A stretch of 41,678 nt of DNA. Source: CAYNBT01 sp964396025 (GTDB taxonomy: Bacteria > Patescibacteriota > WWE3 > UBA101185 > UBA10185). This document shows, one piece after another, positions 39,395 to 41,678 of the stretch. Position numbers and translations under genes: made by a program. Below the pieces are notes generated by a model, which saw only the letters and a list, made by a program, of their open reading frames with translations, was not told the origin of the DNA and did no database searches. Every line of letters begins with the position of its first letter. The first letter of the stretch is position 1. The DNA lies in NCBI GenBank assembly GCA_964396025.1, contig CAYNBT010000006.1, positions 1 to 41,678 on the forward strand, in the 5' to 3' direction.

Positions 39395-41650
39395 ATGGAA
39401 AAATCTTACAATCATAAAGAATCCGAAAAAAGAATAATTGCCAAGTGGAAGGCCTCAAAGAGTTTTAATACTGCGATAGATAAATCCAAAGAACCGTATA
39501 CCATAATACTTCCCCCACCAAATGCTAGTGGAAAAATGCACATTGGAAACGCCCTCATGATCGCAATAGAGGACTTGTTGATTCGTTGGAAGCGTATGAA
39601 CGGTTTTAGTGCCCTATGGATTCCTGGAACTGATCACGCCGGATTTGAGACTCAAACTACTTTTGAAAGAGAACTAAAAAAGAAAGGCAAAACGCGCTTT
39701 GATTTTGATCGAAAAACTTTGTACCAAGATATTTGGGACTTTGTCCAGCAGAACAAAAGCCTGATCGAAGAACAAATCGACAGCATGGGAGCAAGCGTAG
39801 ATTGGGATAGGTACACTTTTACATTGGATCCAAGATCTGTAAAAACAGTTCTTACGACATTCAAAAAAATGTACGAAGATGGGCTGATTTACCGCGCAGA
39901 TTACTTGGTGAACTATTCGTTCAAGTGGGGCACCACTTTTAGCGATGCCGAAATTGTGTACAAAGAACAAGTAGACCCTCTTTATTACATAAAGTATGGT
40001 CCATTTGTTTTAGCTACAGTTCGGCCAGAAACCAAATTTGGAGATACAGCATTAGCGGTTCACCCCGAAGACCCTCGCTACAAAGATTATATTGGTAAGG
40101 AAATCGAAGCTGATGGGTTGTTAGGTAAATTCAAAATCAAAGTTATTGCTGATAATTACGTAGATCCTGAATTTGGTACCGGAGTTGTTAAGATAACTCC
40201 TGCACACGATAAAAACGATTTTGAAGTAGGTCGCCGTCACAATTTAGAAGTCAAATCGGTTATAGGTATTGATGGAAGACTAAATCATCACGCTGGAAAA
40301 TATGCAGGTCTAAAAATCATGGAAGCACGTAAGATAGTGGCTGAAGATTTAAAAGCCGCAGGATTAATCGAGCGCGTTGACGAAAACTACACACACTTAG
40401 TGCCTGTAGATTACAGAAGTGGTGATTACATAGAAAACTTGGTTTTGCCCAATTGGTTTGTGAATGTTGATCACGAAAAATTTTCGTTAAAAATGGCGGC
40501 CGCTGAAGCATTGGATTCAGGGAAAATGAACATCTATCCAAAATGGCGTGAAATTACTTATAGGCGCTGGGTGGAATCCATGCACGATTGGGCAATTTCA
40601 AGGCAAATTGTGTGGGGAATTCAAATTCCAGCTTGGTACAATGCTTTGGAGAACCCGATGATTTCAGTAGTTTTTATTGACAGCGAAGGTAAAACTCACA
40701 AAGGTATGCTTGGGGATTTGCTCAAGGAATTCTCCATTTCGGACATAGAAAGCGGCTTGCAGAATTTGTTTGCGCCAAAAGATAGTAAGTTCGTAGTTTC
40801 CGAAACCAAACCAGGTGCGGACTACCTACAGGATACCGACACCTTTGACACGTGGTTCAGTAGTGGTCAGTGGCCTCTTATAACCACTGGTTTTCCTGAT
40901 TCCGAGGACTACAAATACTTTTACCCAACCTCCGTTCTTGAAACTGGTTGGGAAATTGTGACGCGTTGGGTTTCCCGCATGGTCATGTTGAGCTGTTACA
41001 TGACGGGTCAAGTTCCGTTCAAAGATGTTTACTTGCATGGGCATGTTCGTGCAGTTGATGGTAGAAAAATGAGCAAGAGCTTGGGCAATGTTATCAATCC
41101 AGAGGATTACATGTCACAGTATGGTACTGATGCTTTGCGCATGGGCTTGATAAGCGGTACAGCAAACGGAAAAGATTTCAATTTTCCTCACGACAAGGTT
41201 TTGGCCTACAAGAATTTTTCTAACAAAATTTGGAATATGGCCCGTTTTATGAATATGATGGTAGAAAAGTACAGTAACCCTATTCCGGCATTTTCAACCT
41301 TGTCCCAAAGCACGCTATTCTCAGAGGACCAAGAAATTATCGCCGCTTTTGACTACACTCTAACTCAAGTGAATGACAACTTGGAAAAATACCGTTTTGC
41401 CGACGCTGCAGAGTCCATCTATCATTTTATGTGGGATGAGTTGGCCTCAAAATATATTGAACTGGTAAAGAATAGAGAAGACAAAGATGTTGCCCTAAGC
41501 GTTTTGATTCATGTTTACACGAATTGTCTTAAAATGTTGCATCCATTTATGCCTTTTGTTACCGAAGAATTGTGGGAGCATATACCACACATGAATACTA
41601 GCGGAAAACCTCTGATTTTGGAAAATTGGCCCAAACATTTAACCTCATAA
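39395..41650 (+). CDS. valS: valyl-tRNA synthetase, short form
   Basis: The 751-aa product is a class I synthetase of the Val type: PPPNASGKMHIGNALMIAIED (HIGH-like motif reads HIGN), WIPGTDHAGFETQ, the editing domain with ATVRPETKFGDTALAVHP, and RKMSKSLGNVINPEDY (KMSKS). The tail ends soon after the anticodon-binding domain (MPFVTEELWEHI), so the C-terminal coiled-coil arm of typical ValRS (850-950 aa) is missing. It charges tRNA-Val and edits Thr. ATG at 39395 is used; an in-frame GTG at 39389 is possible. The last 28 bases of the window after its stop hold nothing I can assign. Confidence 0.96.
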   Translation: MEKSYNHKESEKRIIAKWKASKSFNTAIDKSKEPYTIILPPPNASGKMHIGNALMIAIEDLLIRWKRMNGFSALWIPGTDHAGFETQTTFERELKKKGKTRFDFDRKTLYQDIWDFVQQNKSLIEEQIDSMGASVDWDRYTFTLDPRSVKTVLTTFKKMYEDGLIYRADYLVNYSFKWGTTFSDAEIVYKEQVDPLYYIKYGPFVLATVRPETKFGDTALAVHPEDPRYKDYIGKEIEADGLLGKFKIKVIADNYVDPEFGTGVVKITPAHDKNDFEVGRRHNLEVKSVIGIDGRLNHHAGKYAGLKIMEARKIVAEDLKAAGLIERVDENYTHLVPVDYRSGDYIENLVLPNWFVNVDHEKFSLKMAAAEALDSGKMNIYPKWREITYRRWVESMHDWAISRQIVWGIQIPAWYNALENPMISVVFIDSEGKTHKGMLGDLLKEFSISDIESGLQNLFAPKDSKFVVSETKPGADYLQDTDTFDTWFSSGQWPLITTGFPDSEDYKYFYPTSVLETGWEIVTRWVSRMVMLSCYMTGQVPFKDVYLHGHVRAVDGRKMSKSLGNVINPEDYMSQYGTDALRMGLISGTANGKDFNFPHDKVLAYKNFSNKIWNMARFMNMMVEKYSNPIPAFSTLSQSTLFSEDQEIIAAFDYTLTQVNDNLEKYRFADAAESIYHFMWDELASKYIELVKNREDKDVALSVLIHVYTNCLKMLHPFMPFVTEELWEHIPHMNTSGKPLILENWPKHLTS

Positions 41651-41678
41651 GAAAAAAAGAAGGGAAGCGGACCTTAGC

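Overview
The window looks like chromosomal DNA from a Candidatus Patescibacteria (CPR) bacterium. The evidence is very tight packing with many 4-60 bp overlaps, a reduced-type gene set, a VirB4/PrgI/VirB6-like envelope system of the kind common in CPR genomes, MurT/GatD, short versions of several housekeeping proteins, and mostly SD-less starts. TGA is used as a stop (for example at the end of the solute-binding protein gene), so this is code 11, not a UGA-recoded lineage. I cannot fix the phylum within CPR.

Layout. 1-1700: a partial tRNA-like end, an orphan 109-aa gene with its own promoter, strong SD and terminator, then ssrA (tmRNA) and smpB in tandem on the minus strand. 1743-4287: a minus operon of membrane proteins (PH-like, small membrane protein, PP2C-like plus beta-propeller). 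4333-9228: surface-glycan genes (two GT4 glycosyltransferases, two polytopic GT-C-like proteins). 9225-24464: an envelope/secretion block with a SpoIID-like protein, four VirB2-like small membrane proteins (one fused to a 24-cysteine ectodomain), a PEGA/propeller protein, a 1118-aa protein with an M23-like C-terminus, a VirB6/TrbL-like protein, a PrgI-like protein and a split VirB4 ATPase. 24477-27519: a minus cluster reading rpmH-rnpA-yidD-yidC-jag-dnaN. 27625-29696: an orphan membrane protein gene and dnaA on plus. 29697-29974: the probable oriC. 29975-35581: murT-gatD, an O-antigen-ligase-like protein, a lipoprotein solute-binding protein and tsaD. 35582-36818: a second DnaA-box cluster, a DUF5343-like gene and a DinB/ClbS-like gene. 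36807-41650: proS (minus) and ykvA-valS (plus), driven by divergent leaders that both look like T-box riboswitches. A 100-N assembly gap lies inside the proS leader.

Together the block makes and remodels the envelope (lipid II amidation, glycan transfer, SpoIID, M23-like, YidC insertion, T4SS-like apparatus) around the replication origin. Two signals stand out. First, in seven genes a -10 hexamer ends exactly six bases before the start codon, which predicts leaderless mRNAs. Second, the two divergent aminoacyl-tRNA synthetase leaders have T-box cores, and each has a short hairpin whose loop shows the cognate codon (CCC for Pro, GUC for Val). All function calls come from motif recognition by eye; no database search was run.
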